Shown one piece after another: positions 16,408 to 25,299 of a DNA stretch of 64,000 bases (positions are counted from its first letter, which is position 1; the number at the start of each line of letters is the position of its first letter). The stretch covers positions 1 through 64,000 of the forward strand of contig JADJAE010000170.1 of the NCBI GenBank assembly GCA_016704445.1, in the 5' to 3' direction. Both the position numbers and the translations under genes were made by a program. A model generated the notes under the pieces. It made no database searches. It was given only the letters and a program-made list of their open reading frames with translations, and was not told the DNA's origin. Source of the stretch: Deltaproteobacteria bacterium (GTDB lineage Bacteria > Myxococcota_A > Polyangia > Polyangiales > Ga0077539).

Positions 16408-16818
16408 CTAAGGCGTGGGCTGCGGGGCGGTCGGCGGGGCGGCTGGCGGCGTCGGCGTGGACGTCGGCGTGGGGCGCGACCGCGCCTCTCGCACCTCGCT
16501 GGCGGCCTGCCCCGCGGCGGAGATGGAGGCGGAGCGACGGGAGAGCGCCAGGGCCAGCTCGGCGTCGGCCTCGGCGCGAGCGAGCACCCGCTCGGCCCGC
16601 TCGCCCTCGCCGCTGCGAGAGAGCTGCTCGGCCTGGGTGAACTGCTCCCTGGCGTACTGCAGGTGGAGCGCGGCGGTGGGCTCTCGCTCCGCGCCCACTT
16701 CGCCGGCGGAGCGGATCGCCGCCTGCGTCGCGCCCATGCGCGCCGTCGACGCCGCGGTGCCGCCGCAGCCGACGAGCGCGAGCGAGGCGAACATCATCAA
16801 TCGAGTAAGCGTCTTCAT
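16408..16818 (-). CDS. Short DUF4398-type lipoprotein
   Basis: 136 residues. A signal peptide ends in lipobox ALVGCG. The body is a helical Ala/Glu/Arg-rich region (LQYAREQFTQAEQL, ARAEADAELALAL) like the N-terminal part of the OmpA lipoprotein downstream, followed by a Pro/Thr-rich tail. DUF4398 proteins usually sit beside OmpA-family proteins in delta-type proteobacteria. The two genes are 27 bases apart on the same strand, so they probably work together at the cell envelope. No enzymatic motif is present. The start at 16818 is set by the signal peptide. Confidence 0.8.
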   Translation of the reverse strand: MKTLTRLMMFASLALVGCGGTAASTARMGATQAAIRSAGEVGAEREPTAALHLQYAREQFTQAEQLSRSGEGERAERVLARAEADAELALALSRRSASISAAGQAASEVREARSRPTPTSTPTPPAAPPTAPQPTP

Positions 16819-17060
16819 GAGTCGTGTCCCTCCTACGGGATGCAGCCCTGCTCTCAACCTTCGTGCCGCCTTGCCCTCCCTCGGTGGATCAGGCCGCGCG
16901 TCGTTGCGCCGTGCGGCGCACGGTGGGCGCTCACGCCACAGGTTCGCTGCCCGCCTGAGGTACTTCGCCTCAGTGGTCGCGCGTCCGACCCGGCGTTGAG
17001 GCCGCGGCACCGTGTGTGCTCTGCGAGTGGGCGGAGGCGAAACACCGCCCCCAGAGATGC

Positions 17061-17073
17061 GGAGGACCCATTG
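17061..17073 (+). promoter_or_regulatory. Ribosome binding site deciding a TTG start
   Basis: GGAGGA at 17061-17066 is a near-perfect anti-16S match and stands four bases before the TTG at 17071. No ATG or GTG in frame has a comparable site, so the TTG start of the CsbD-like gene is preferred. Confidence 0.6.
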
Positions 17074-17427
17074 AGCACACAGCAGCAACAGCCCACAGGA
17101 CACACGGCCGAGCACAAGGGCGTGGAGGCGGTCGTCGACGAGGTGAAGGAGCGCTTCACGCGCGAGTGGGACTCGCTGAAGACGCGAGCGCGCACGGTCT
17201 TCGAGAAGCTGAGCGAGGAGGACGTGGAGTCGGTGAAGGGCCGCTTCGACGAGCTCCGCGCCCGCGTCGTGAAGGCCTACGGCTACGCCGAGGAGCGCGC
17301 TCACGAGGAGGTCGCAAGGCTGCTACACCGCGGCGACGCGAAGCCCACGGACGAGAAGCGGAGCCGGAAGAAGCAGCGCGGGCTCAAGCGTCGCGCGAAC
17401 GCGGCGTCCGGGTCGGCCTCGCGCTGA
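17071..17427 (+). CDS. CsbD-like small helical protein
   Basis: 118 residues. Residues 18-80 match the CsbD-like stress protein pattern: W-D-S-L-K near the start, then FEKLSEEDVESVKGRFDEL and a VVKAYGYAEERAHEEV segment. The tail is strongly basic (KRSRKKQRGLKRR), which is not typical of CsbD and could bind nucleic acid or polyphosphate; that is inference. The start is a TTG at 17071, supported by a clear GGAGGA at 17061-17066 four bases upstream and by the absence of a better start. CsbD family members are induced under general stress but have no proven function. Transcribed alone, divergent from the DUF4398 lipoprotein. Confidence 0.75.
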   Translation: MSTQQQQPTGHTAEHKGVEAVVDEVKERFTREWDSLKTRARTVFEKLSEEDVESVKGRFDELRARVVKAYGYAEERAHEEVARLLHRGDAKPTDEKRSRKKQRGLKRRANAASGSASR

Positions 17428-17532
17428 CGACGCCCGTGGGAGGGTGCGAGTCGCGCCTCCCCCGGCGGCGCGTCGGTGCTAGCGTGCGCGCCTCTCTTCC
17501 CCCGCCCCACGGCCGGAGGCCACACAGTCCCG

Positions 17533-20500
17533 ATGCGCCCTATTCGTCCGCTCTCCCTCGTGCTCATCACCCTCGCGGCGTGCTCGAGCGACCCGATCGC
17601 GAATCCCCTCCCCGACGGCTCCATCACCGCCGACGGCTCCGTCTCGGACACGCCCGTCGCGGATGGTGCCCTCCCTGATGCGCCGCCGACCGACGCGCCC
17701 TCGACGGACGTCCCCGACGGGGGCGGTCCCGCGCGCGGCCCTCGCATCACCACCTGCCCCGGCAACTCGCTCCCTCCCCTCGCCGCGGGCACCTGCAGCG
17801 TCACCGCGGGCACCGCGGGCACGCTGATCACCGGCGACGTGCTCACCCCGGGGGAGGTCTTCCGCGGCGGCCAGGTGCTGGTCGACGCGGCGGGGATCAT
17901 CCGCTGCGTGGGCTGTGACTGCAGCGCCGCCGAGGGCGCGGCCGCCGCGACCAGGGTGGTCTGCCCCGACGGCGTGGTCTCGCCCGGGCTCATCAACGCC
18001 CACGACCACCTCACCTTCGCGCAGAACGCCCCGTACACCCGCACCGCCGAGCGCTACGAACACCGCCACGACTGGCGCCGCGGTGGCCGCGGGCACACCC
18101 GGCTCTCCTCCGCGGGCAGCGCGAGCAACGACCAGGTCGCCTGGGGCGAGCTGCGCTTCGTCCTCGGCGGCGCCACCTCGGTCAACGGTTCGGGCGGCGT
18201 CGCGGGTTTCCTCCGCAACCTCGACCGGGGGACCATGGACGGCCTCGGCCAGCCGGTGGTGCGCTACGAGACCTTCCCGCTCGGCGACTCCAGCGGCGCG
18301 CTTCTGGCCACCGGGTGCGGCTACCCCTCCGTCGACACCGCAGCGGAGATCGCCCGCGCCGACGCGTACACCCCGCACGTCGCCGAGGGCATCGGCGTCG
18401 AGGCGCGCAACGAGTTCCTCTGCATGCGCACCGGGGCCACCGACCTCGTGCAGCCGCAGAGCGCCTTCGTGCACGGCGTCGGGCTCCTGCCCCCGGACAT
18501 CTCCGAGATGGCCACCGAGGGCGTGGCGCTCATCTGGTCGCCGCGCTCCAACGTGACGCTCTACGGCGACACCGCGCACGTCACCGAGTACGCCCGCCTC
18601 GGGGTGCCCATCGCCCTCGGCTCCGACTGGATCATCAGCGGCTCGATGAACATGCTCCGCGAGATGCGCTGCGCCGACTCCCTCGACGCCAACTTCTACG
18701 GCGACTTCTTCACCGACGAGGCCATCTGGCTCATGGCCACCCGCGACGCCGCGGCCGCCCTCGCGGTCGACGACGCCGTCGGGGTGATCGCCACCGGGCG
18801 CGTGGCCGACCTCGCGATCTTCAACGGCGCCATGCACCGCGACCACCGCGCGGTCATCGACGCCGCCCCCGGCGACGTCACCCTGGTGATGCGCGGCGGC
18901 TCGGCCCTCTACGGCGACGCCACCCTGGTGTCGGCGCTCCCGGGCGGGGCGATGTGCGACCCGCTCGACGTCTGCGGCGTCAACAAGCGCGTCTGCGTCT
19001 CCCGCGACCTCGGCGGCCGAGGCCTCCCGGCGCTCTCCAGCGCCAACTCCGGGCGCTACCCCCTCTTCTTCTGCGGCGAGCCGATGAACGAGCCGTCGTG
19101 CCTCCCGGAGCGCAACGCCATGGGCTCGCTGCCCAACCCCGTGGTGAGCGGGTCGACCCGCTACTCCGGCGTCTCCAGCGCCATGGACATGGACGGCGAC
19201 GGCGTCCCCAACGCCATGGACGACTGCCCCCGGGTGTTCAACCCCATCCGCCCGGTGGACAACGGCGCGCAGGGCGACACCGACCGCGACGGCGTGGGCG
19301 ACGCCTGCGACCCCTGCCCGCTCAACCCCGACACCACCTCGTGCTCGGCGCCCGACCCCAACGACCGCGACGGCGACGGCACCGTCAACGAGCGCGACAA
19401 CTGCCCCGACGCGCGCAACGCCGACCAGTCCGACCGCGACATGGACGGCCGCGGCGACCTCTGCGACGCCTGCCCCGACGCGGCCAACCCCAGCGGCGCC
19501 GCCTGCCCCGCCACCGTCTACGCCATCAAGTCGGCGATGGTCGCCATGGGATCGCGCGTCACCGTCACCGGCCCCGTGGTCACGGCCGTCAACCGCAACG
19601 GGTTCTATGTGCAGGTCGCCCCCGGCGACCCGGCGTACACCGCCCCGGAGAACTCCGGCATCTTCGTCTTCACCGGCACCGCGCCGATGGTCGTCGCGGG
19701 CGACCGGGTCACCCTCGGCAACGCGCTCATCGCCGACTTCTTCGGGCAGATCCAGCTCTCCGGCGCCACCGTCACGACCACCGCCCGGGGCGTGGCGCTG
19801 CCTCCGCCGGTGACGGCGACGCCCGCGGAGGTCACCACCGGCGGCGCTCGCGCGGCGGCCCTCGAGGGCGTGGTGGTGCGCGTCTCCGACGTGGTCGTGA
19901 CCAACCCCTCCCCCGCTCCGGCGGGCGGAGAGACGGCCCCAACCAACGAGTTCGAGGTCACCGGCGGGCTGCGCGTAGACGACGGCTTCTACGTGACCGC
20001 GCCCTTCCCGGTGATGGACGAGCGCTTCGCCTCCATCACGGGGGTGCTCTTCCTCTCGCGCTCCAACTCCAAGCTCAACCCGCGCTCCGCCGATGACCTC
20101 GTCGCGGGCGCGGCGCAGCTCGCGGCCTTCCCGGCCGGCACCGTGTTCGCACGCGTCGGCGCGGCGGGCCCGACCCTCCCGACGGCGCTCGCGGTGCAGC
20201 TCACCCGCGCCGTGGCGACCGCCACCACCGTCACCATGAGCTCCAGCGACCCGGGCCTCGTGGTGGCCGACGTGGTGATCCCCGCGGGCAGCACGCGCGC
20301 GGTGGTCCCGGTGATGGGCGTGACCGCCTCGGCGACGCCGTACACCCTCACCGCGACGCTCGGCACCTCCGTCCGCACGGCGCAGGTGCGGGTCATCGGC
20401 GCGACCGAGGCGCCCCGGCTGGCGAGCCTCACGCCCGCCATGAGCACCGTCGGTCCGGGCACCACGACCACCCTCACGGTGACCCTCGACCTGCCCGCCC

Positions 20501-21759
20501 CCGCGGGCGGAACCTCCGTCACGCTCGCCACCACCACGGGCGGGACCATCCCCGCGATGGTGCTCGTCCCCGCCGACGCGCTCAGCGCCGAGGTGGTGTT
20601 CACCGGCGGCGCCGCGGCCGCCATGGCGACGGTGACCGCTACGCTCGGCGCCGACACCCGCACCGCGATGGTGCAGGTGACCGAGGCCCCCATCGGGAGC
20701 CTGGTGATCAACGAGGTCGACTACGACCAGGTGGGCTCGGACAGCGGCGAGTTCGTGGAGATCTACAACGGCGCCCTCACCCCCGCGGACCTCTCCACGG
20801 TGGTGCTGGTCATGGTCAACGGATCGACCAGCCGCGAGTACGCCCGCGTCGCCCTCTCCGGCACCCTCGCCCCCGGCGCCTACGCCGTGGTGGCCAACTC
20901 CGGGGTGATGGTCCCGGCCGGCGTGGCGCGCTTCAGCATCGCCAACGACTCGCTCCAGAACGGCGCCCCCGACGGCGTCGCGCTGATCAACACGGCCACG
21001 GGCACCATGATCGACGCCCTCTGCTACGAGGGTCCGATGAGCGCCGCGACCATCACCGGCGTGACCGGCACCCCCTCCTCCCATCCCCGACGTCGTCGAG
21101 ATCGCCGCCACCGCGTGGTCCTCGGCGGAGCGCCCTGCGCTGCGCGGCCACCTCGAGGATGGCTGCGCCGTGGCGCTGCGCTCGGCGTGGTCCGCGAGCG
21201 ACGCTGCCGCCATGGCCGGAGCCGTACTCTCCGCCCGGGAGCGCTGGACCTCCGACTTCGGCGGAGAGCAGTTCTCCCTGGGGAGCGCGTTCTACACGCA
21301 CCTGGAGACGGGCCGGGCGGCAGAGTATTTCGCCCGCTGCGCGGCCTCCGACGCGCTGGTGGAGTCGGTGCTCCCTGGCGCCCAGTCAGCCACCCGGGCG
21401 CTCTTCGCGCAGCTCGTCGGGGCCCGGGTGAGAGCCCGACGCGGCTTCGGCGGACCGGGGGTCCATGTCTTCCCCGCAGGCTCGAAGGTCGCCCGCCGCG
21501 GTGGTGTTCCGCACTGGGACGTCGAGGGCCTCGCCCCGGAGCACCTCTCCCGGCAGCGCGACGCGCTCTCCCTGGTGGTCATGCTCCAGCCCCCCTCGAA
21601 GGGCGGCGCGCTGCGCCTCTGGGACGCCTGCTGGGACGGCCGCGACGAGCCCTCCTCCGCGGCGCTGCGATCCCCCAGGAGGGACGTCCTCTCGGGCGCA
21701 GGAGACGCCGTGCTGCTGAGCTCCTATCGCCTCCACCAGATCCGCTCCTTCAGGGGTAG
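17533..21759 (+). CDS. Amidohydrolase / thrombospondin-3 / lamin-tail surface lipoprotein (C-terminus disrupted)
   Basis: Predicted lipoprotein (lipobox TLAACS) with an Asp/Pro/Thr-rich stalk (residues 20-75). Residues about 95-480 are an amidohydrolase: INAHDHLTF gives the HxH metal motif at H157/H159, a further His lies in SAFVHGVGL, and the late Asp in ALGSDWIISGS. GRVADLAIF closes the barrel. Residues about 545-660 hold thrombospondin type 3 calcium repeats (DMDGDGVPNAMDDCP, DTDRDGVGDACDPCP). An OB-like region and Ig-like strand repeats follow, then from about 1055 a lamin-tail domain (LVINEVDYDQVGSDSGEFVEIYN). Homology-like sequence stops near 21080. The frame then runs on to 21759 only as a shadow of the oxygenase gene, so the true C-terminus is missing or frameshifted. 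Substrate unknown. Confidence 0.75.
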   Translation: MRPIRPLSLVLITLAACSSDPIANPLPDGSITADGSVSDTPVADGALPDAPPTDAPSTDVPDGGGPARGPRITTCPGNSLPPLAAGTCSVTAGTAGTLITGDVLTPGEVFRGGQVLVDAAGIIRCVGCDCSAAEGAAAATRVVCPDGVVSPGLINAHDHLTFAQNAPYTRTAERYEHRHDWRRGGRGHTRLSSAGSASNDQVAWGELRFVLGGATSVNGSGGVAGFLRNLDRGTMDGLGQPVVRYETFPLGDSSGALLATGCGYPSVDTAAEIARADAYTPHVAEGIGVEARNEFLCMRTGATDLVQPQSAFVHGVGLLPPDISEMATEGVALIWSPRSNVTLYGDTAHVTEYARLGVPIALGSDWIISGSMNMLREMRCADSLDANFYGDFFTDEAIWLMATRDAAAALAVDDAVGVIATGRVADLAIFNGAMHRDHRAVIDAAPGDVTLVMRGGSALYGDATLVSALPGGAMCDPLDVCGVNKRVCVSRDLGGRGLPALSSANSGRYPLFFCGEPMNEPSCLPERNAMGSLPNPVVSGSTRYSGVSSAMDMDGDGVPNAMDDCPRVFNPIRPVDNGAQGDTDRDGVGDACDPCPLNPDTTSCSAPDPNDRDGDGTVNERDNCPDARNADQSDRDMDGRGDLCDACPDAANPSGAACPATVYAIKSAMVAMGSRVTVTGPVVTAVNRNGFYVQVAPGDPAYTAPENSGIFVFTGTAPMVVAGDRVTLGNALIADFFGQIQLSGATVTTTARGVALPPPVTATPAEVTTGGARAAALEGVVVRVSDVVVTNPSPAPAGGETAPTNEFEVTGGLRVDDGFYVTAPFPVMDERFASITGVLFLSRSNSKLNPRSADDLVAGAAQLAAFPAGTVFARVGAAGPTLPTALAVQLTRAVATATTVTMSSSDPGLVVADVVIPAGSTRAVVPVMGVTASATPYTLTATLGTSVRTAQVRVIGATEAPRLASLTPAMSTVGPGTTTTLTVTLDLPAPAGGTSVTLATTTGGTIPAMVLVPADALSAEVVFTGGAAAAMATVTATLGADTRTAMVQVTEAPIGSLVINEVDYDQVGSDSGEFVEIYNGALTPADLSTVVLVMVNGSTSREYARVALSGTLAPGAYAVVANSGVMVPAGVARFSIANDSLQNGAPDGVALINTATGTMIDALCYEGPMSAATITGVTGTPSSHPRRRRDRRHRVVLGGAPCAARPPRGWLRRGAALGVVRERRCRHGRSRTLRPGALDLRLRRRAVLPGERVLHAPGDGPGGRVFRPLRGLRRAGGVGAPWRPVSHPGALRAARRGPGESPTRLRRTGGPCLPRRLEGRPPRWCSALGRRGPRPGAPLPAARRALPGGHAPAPLEGRRAAPLGRLLGRPRRALLRGAAIPQEGRPLGRRRRRAAELLSPPPDPLLQG

Positions 21760-21829
21760 GCTCGACCGCATCTCCATCACCGCGCACGGCGTCGAGGTCG
21801 ACCCTGGCATCTGGGAGCTCTGGTTCTGA
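21170..21829 (+). CDS. Fe(II)/2-oxoglutarate-type oxygenase, probably 5'-truncated
   Basis: 219 residues from the GTG at 21170. The HxD...H...R pattern of 2-oxoglutarate oxygenases is visible: H115-W-D117 in VPHWDVEGL, H189 in YRLHQIRSF, and Arg in RLDRISITAHG. The end is typical of small-molecule or peptide hydroxylases. Sensible coding in the same frame (PDVVEIAATAW, LRGHLEDGCAV) continues upstream to about 21086 with no start codon, then meets a stop at 21062. The real N-terminus therefore seems to be lost at the same place where the preceding lipoprotein loses its C-terminus. The stop overlaps the ATG of the Rieske oxygenase (TGATG), so the genes are coupled. Confidence 0.65.
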   Translation: MALRSAWSASDAAAMAGAVLSARERWTSDFGGEQFSLGSAFYTHLETGRAAEYFARCAASDALVESVLPGAQSATRALFAQLVGARVRARRGFGGPGVHVFPAGSKVARRGGVPHWDVEGLAPEHLSRQRDALSLVVMLQPPSKGGALRLWDACWDGRDEPSSAALRSPRRDVLSGAGDAVLLSSYRLHQIRSFRGRLDRISITAHGVEVDPGIWELWF

Positions 21830-22890
21830 TGCTCTCCCCCTTCCCCCGCGAGGCCTACACCGACCCTTCGCGCTTCGCCCGCGAGCTCGACCTGCTCTTC
21901 CGCGCCCATGGCTTCGCCGCCGCCAGCGCCGACGACCTGGGCCGCCCCGGAGCCTGGGTGCGCGTCCCCATGCCCGACGACCGCCTCGTCGTGGCGCGCG
22001 ACGCGGGCCTCTCGCTCCACCTGCTCAGGGACGTGTGCCGCCACCGAGGCGTGGCCCTGCTCGAAGGCGACCAGGGCACCCTCTCGTCGCTCCAGATCTC
22101 CTGCCCCTACCACTCGTGGCGCTACGACCTCGCGGGCTCGCTGCTTCGCGCCCCGGGCGCCCCCGACGGGCTCGACCACGCCGATCACGGCCTTCGCGCG
22201 GGCCACGTCGCCCCGCTTCTCACCAGCCTCTTCGCATACCCCACGCTCCCCTCCTCGGCGCCGTCGCTGCCTCCGTGGCTCGCCTCGCTGGAGCTCGCCT
22301 CGCTGCGCCGCGCCCGACGCCTCTCCTGGGAGGTCGACGCCAACTGGAAGCTGCTGGTGGAGAACTTCCAGGAGTCCCATCACTTCCCGACGGTGCACCC
22401 GGGCCTCGAGGCGCTCACCCCGTGGCGGGACTCGCACAGCCTCGTCGAGGCCGACGGCTGGCTCGGCGGGGTGATGTCCCTCCGCGACGAGGTCGAGACC
22501 GTCTCCACCACCGGGCTCCTCCGTGGGCGACGCCCCATCGTCCCGGCCTCCCTCCGCAGGCTCGTGCACGACGCCTGGATCGCCCCCAACCTGCTCACCA
22601 GCCTGCAGCCGGATTACCTGCTCATGTATCGACTTCACCCGCTCGCTCCCGGCCGCACCCGCGTGGTGGGGGAGGTCTTCGTGCACCGCGCGACCCCCGA
22701 CGACGCCGGGCTCGACGAGGTCTTCGCCTTCTGGGACCGCACCAACGCCGAGGACCGCGCCGTCTGCGAGCGCCAGCAGCTCGGGATGGCCTCTCGCTGG
22801 GAGGGAGGGGTCTACGCCACCAGCGAGGACGGCACGCGCGCCTTCGACCGCTGGGTCGCCTCGCGCCTCGACGCGGAGCCCTCGCCGTGA
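21829..22890 (+). CDS. Rieske [2Fe-2S] non-heme iron oxygenase, alpha subunit
   Basis: 353 residues. The N-terminal Rieske domain has C70-R-H72 and C92-P-Y-H95, the complete cluster ligand set. The catalytic domain has NWKLLVENFQESHHFPTVHPG, with the bridging acidic residue region and iron His ligands around H184-H190. This architecture is shared by aromatic-ring dioxygenases and by mono-oxygenases of choline, carnitine and similar amines. No beta subunit, ferredoxin or reductase gene lies nearby, which favours the homotrimeric type using a general reductase. It sits between two Fe(II)/2-oxoglutarate-type oxygenases, overlapping the first by one base and the second by four (GTGA). The substrate is unknown. 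Confidence 0.9.
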   Translation: MLSPFPREAYTDPSRFARELDLLFRAHGFAAASADDLGRPGAWVRVPMPDDRLVVARDAGLSLHLLRDVCRHRGVALLEGDQGTLSSLQISCPYHSWRYDLAGSLLRAPGAPDGLDHADHGLRAGHVAPLLTSLFAYPTLPSSAPSLPPWLASLELASLRRARRLSWEVDANWKLLVENFQESHHFPTVHPGLEALTPWRDSHSLVEADGWLGGVMSLRDEVETVSTTGLLRGRRPIVPASLRRLVHDAWIAPNLLTSLQPDYLLMYRLHPLAPGRTRVVGEVFVHRATPDDAGLDEVFAFWDRTNAEDRAVCERQQLGMASRWEGGVYATSEDGTRAFDRWVASRLDAEPSP

Positions 22891-23720
22891 GCGCCCGACC
22901 GTGGGGCATCTGGGGCGCTCCCTTCGTCGACCTGAGCGAGGTGATCGACACGTCGTGCTTCGGGGCCCTCGACCGGGAGCTCACCCTGGGGCTCTCGCAG
23001 GTCGAGACCGAGGGCACTGGAGCGACCCTGAAATGGATGGGCGTGGTGGCGCCGTGGATGATGGACGACGGCCACCGCGACGCGATGGAGGCCATCCGGG
23101 CGATGAGCGACCAGGACTTCGAGGACTTCGTCTCGCTGGGCGACGACCCGGACGCGATCGACCGCTCGCGCCGCCACGAGGAGGACTTCGGCGACGAGAC
23201 CGACCGCGCCTTCACCCGCGCCCAGCAGCGGCTGCTCACGCTCCGTCACGGCGTCTATTTCCCCTGGAAGTCCTGCTACCACCTGCTCTCCAACGACCGC
23301 TGGGACGACAAGCACTCGGGCGCGGGCAAGGCCTTCTCCGAGGAGGCGCTGGCGGTCTTCCCCCAGACCGTGGACTTCGTGCGCTCGCTTCCCTTCCGAG
23401 AGATCGGGCGCTGCGTGCTCTTCGGCGTCGAGGCCCACGACCACGCGCCGCTGCACCGCGACACCGAGCCGGGCCAGTCGCTCGGCGTCGCGCAGTCGAT
23501 CAACTTCGCGCCGCGCCCGGGCAAGCGCTTCTACCTCCAGCCCGGCGCCGACGCGGAGCCCGTGGTGGTCGACCGGCCGATCTACTGGTTCAACGACATG
23601 GACTATCACGGCGTGCTGGCCGACCCGTTCTTCCGCTACTCGCTGCGAGTCGACGGGGTGTTCGAGCCGGGCTTCGTGCGCGACCTGGAGCGCCGCGTCC
23701 GTCAGGGGAAGGTGCGGTAG
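22887..23720 (+). CDS. Aspartyl/asparaginyl beta-hydroxylase-like Fe(II) oxygenase (copy B)
   Basis: 277 residues, GTG start overlapping the Rieske stop. The iron-binding set is H190-R-D192 in APLHRDTEPG and H241 in MDYHGVLADP, followed by the 2-oxoglutarate Arg in FRYSLRVDG. It is clearly paralogous to the product of 27429-28337: both contain RHGVYFPWK, FVRSLPF followed by IGRC, HRD, and YWFND followed by HG. Charged helices at residues 70-110 and the HGVYFPWK block are conserved between the copies but are not part of the iron site. They may bind a common partner or substrate. The family hydroxylates Asp/Asn or related side chains, free or in peptides; which applies here is unknown. Confidence 0.75.
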   Translation: MSARPWGIWGAPFVDLSEVIDTSCFGALDRELTLGLSQVETEGTGATLKWMGVVAPWMMDDGHRDAMEAIRAMSDQDFEDFVSLGDDPDAIDRSRRHEEDFGDETDRAFTRAQQRLLTLRHGVYFPWKSCYHLLSNDRWDDKHSGAGKAFSEEALAVFPQTVDFVRSLPFREIGRCVLFGVEAHDHAPLHRDTEPGQSLGVAQSINFAPRPGKRFYLQPGADAEPVVVDRPIYWFNDMDYHGVLADPFFRYSLRVDGVFEPGFVRDLERRVRQGKVR

Positions 23721-23724
23721 CGGC

Positions 23725-25048
23725 TCAGCGGCACTGCGACGACGGGCGGCCGCCGAAGTAGAGCGAGACGTAGAGCGAGTGGCCTCAGGTGTCTGCGCTC
23801 ACGAGCGAGCCAGTGAACTCCGTGCGCACGCCCATGGAGCAGAAGACGTGGATGGTGTTGGCCACGTAGCCGCCGAGGCGGAAGGCGCTGCCTCCGTTGG
23901 TGTCCGCGAGGGCCACGCTGGTGTTGAGCCCGCCGGAGAGGTTGATGATCGAGAAGCTCTCCCGGTCGGCGCGCGGCCAGGAGAGCAGGTTGGCGCCGAG
24001 GCCAGCGCCCAGCACGAAGGCCTCCCACTCGGAGCGGCGGGCCACCGAGGGGGCGAGCGTCCCGCCGCCGTAGCGCGCGTCGATGCCGAACTCGATGGGG
24101 CCGCGAGCGAGGCGGAAGCCCGCGCCGAAGAAGCCCGCGCGCCCGGCGTTGTCGGACTGGGCCAGCGTGACCTCGTACCCGACGAAGAACATCGTCGCGC
24201 GGAGCTCGCCGCCTAGCAGCGCCACCGAGGAGGTCGAGGGGGACGACGAGCCCGACCCGTACTCTCCTCCCGGCCGACGATAGGTGTACGTGGGTCGAGG
24301 AGGCGGCGCCGTGTAGACCACCCGGGTGCGAGGGGTCGGCGCGACCCGCGGTCGGGGCGTCGCGACCACCACCGGCGGCGGCGCGGTGAAGGTGGGCGTC
24401 GCGGCCACCACGGGAGGCGGCGCGGCGAAGTCGACGCCCCCGGTGACCGGAGGAGGCGCGGCGAACACGGTGCCCCCGGTGTCGGCCACGCAGGCCGACT
24501 GAGAGCCCCGAGCGCACGCGGCCTGGAGCAGCGCATGGTTTCGCGCCGGATCGCTCGGAACGCCGATGCCGCGCAGCAGCATGCGACCGAGGATCTCGCA
24601 GGCCCCGTTGTGGTTCACGCTACAGCCGCGCTCGAGATAGGGAGCCGCGCCGGGGATGTCTCGCGGGGTGCCTCGGGCCGCGGTCATCATCAGCCCGAGC
24701 TGCCCGCAGGAGAAGGTGTGGCCCCCGGCGCAGCCTCGACGGAAGAGCAGCACGGCGCGCGCGTCGTCGCGGGTGACGCCGCGGCCCTCGGAGTAGAGAC
24801 CGCCCAGGAGCCCGCACGCCGTCGGCGAGTTGCCGTCGCAGCCGCGGGTGTAGAGCTCGCCTGGCGAGGAGGAGGTTCTGCGGCGCGTTGCGACCGAGCT
24901 GGTAGCGCGCCCCGGCGAGGGCGCACGAGGCCACGTCCCCGGCGTGACAGCGCTCCACGAGAAACTCGACGGTCGCCCCCTGCGCGAAGGCCGTCGTCGG
25001 GCCGAGGGTCAGCGAGAGGAACAAGAGAGCAGCGGCGCTTCTTCGCAT
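23725..25048 (-). pseudogene. Sel1-like repeat protein with barrel-like C-terminus, broken by a frameshift and an in-frame stop
   Basis: A signal peptide (MRRSAAALLFLSLTLGPTTAFAQ, cut after AFAQ) starts at 25048. Cys-containing Sel1-like repeats follow (GDVASCALAGARYQLG, NSPTACGLLGGLYSEGRGV, HTFSCGQLGLMM, NGACEILGRMLLRGIGV), so it is a periplasmic repeat protein. A Pro/Val-rich linker leads to a beta-rich domain of about 150 residues ending SLYVSLYFGG, like an outer-membrane barrel. The frame shifts near 24860, where one extra base seems present in the LLARELYTRGCDG segment. A TGA at 23785-23787 then stops it 19 residues before the natural end (a stop at 23725-23727). TGG to TGA would explain the stop. 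Either two lesions or two errors; the last strand would be lost. Confidence 0.7.
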
Positions 25049-25299
25049 CACGGTGTGACGTGACTCCTTTCGGGGTCCGCTGGTTCCCACATGGACCACC
25101 TTTTTCCCCGGTGACATCGTCACGAAGGACGGTATCGGCGAGCGACGGCGCGCGGCCATCCCATGATCATGCGAGGCGTCAGTCACACCTACGATGGAGG
25201 GGATTGAAAGTCGGGACTATCGGCGAGTGGTCGGATGGAGCACACCGCTCTTGGGGCTTTGATTGCCTGGTATCGATTGACGACACCCGACGCGCCCGA

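Noticed and set aside
16955..16973. Hairpin CTGAGG-7-CCTCAG as terminator
   Set aside because: Short stem, no T-tract, lies between divergent genes rather than after a stop.
17479..21213. 1244-residue open frame on the minus strand opposite the amidohydrolase lipoprotein
   Set aside because: High third-position GC gives long empty antisense frames; the plus frame carries the signal peptide, metal motif and calcium repeats, while the minus frame has only low-complexity Arg/Gly/Val/His sequence.
21080..21759. The last ~225 residues of the amidohydrolase frame as a real domain
   Set aside because: They are the oxygenase gene read in the wrong frame (Arg/Pro/Ala-rich); real coding in another frame has HxD and H motifs.
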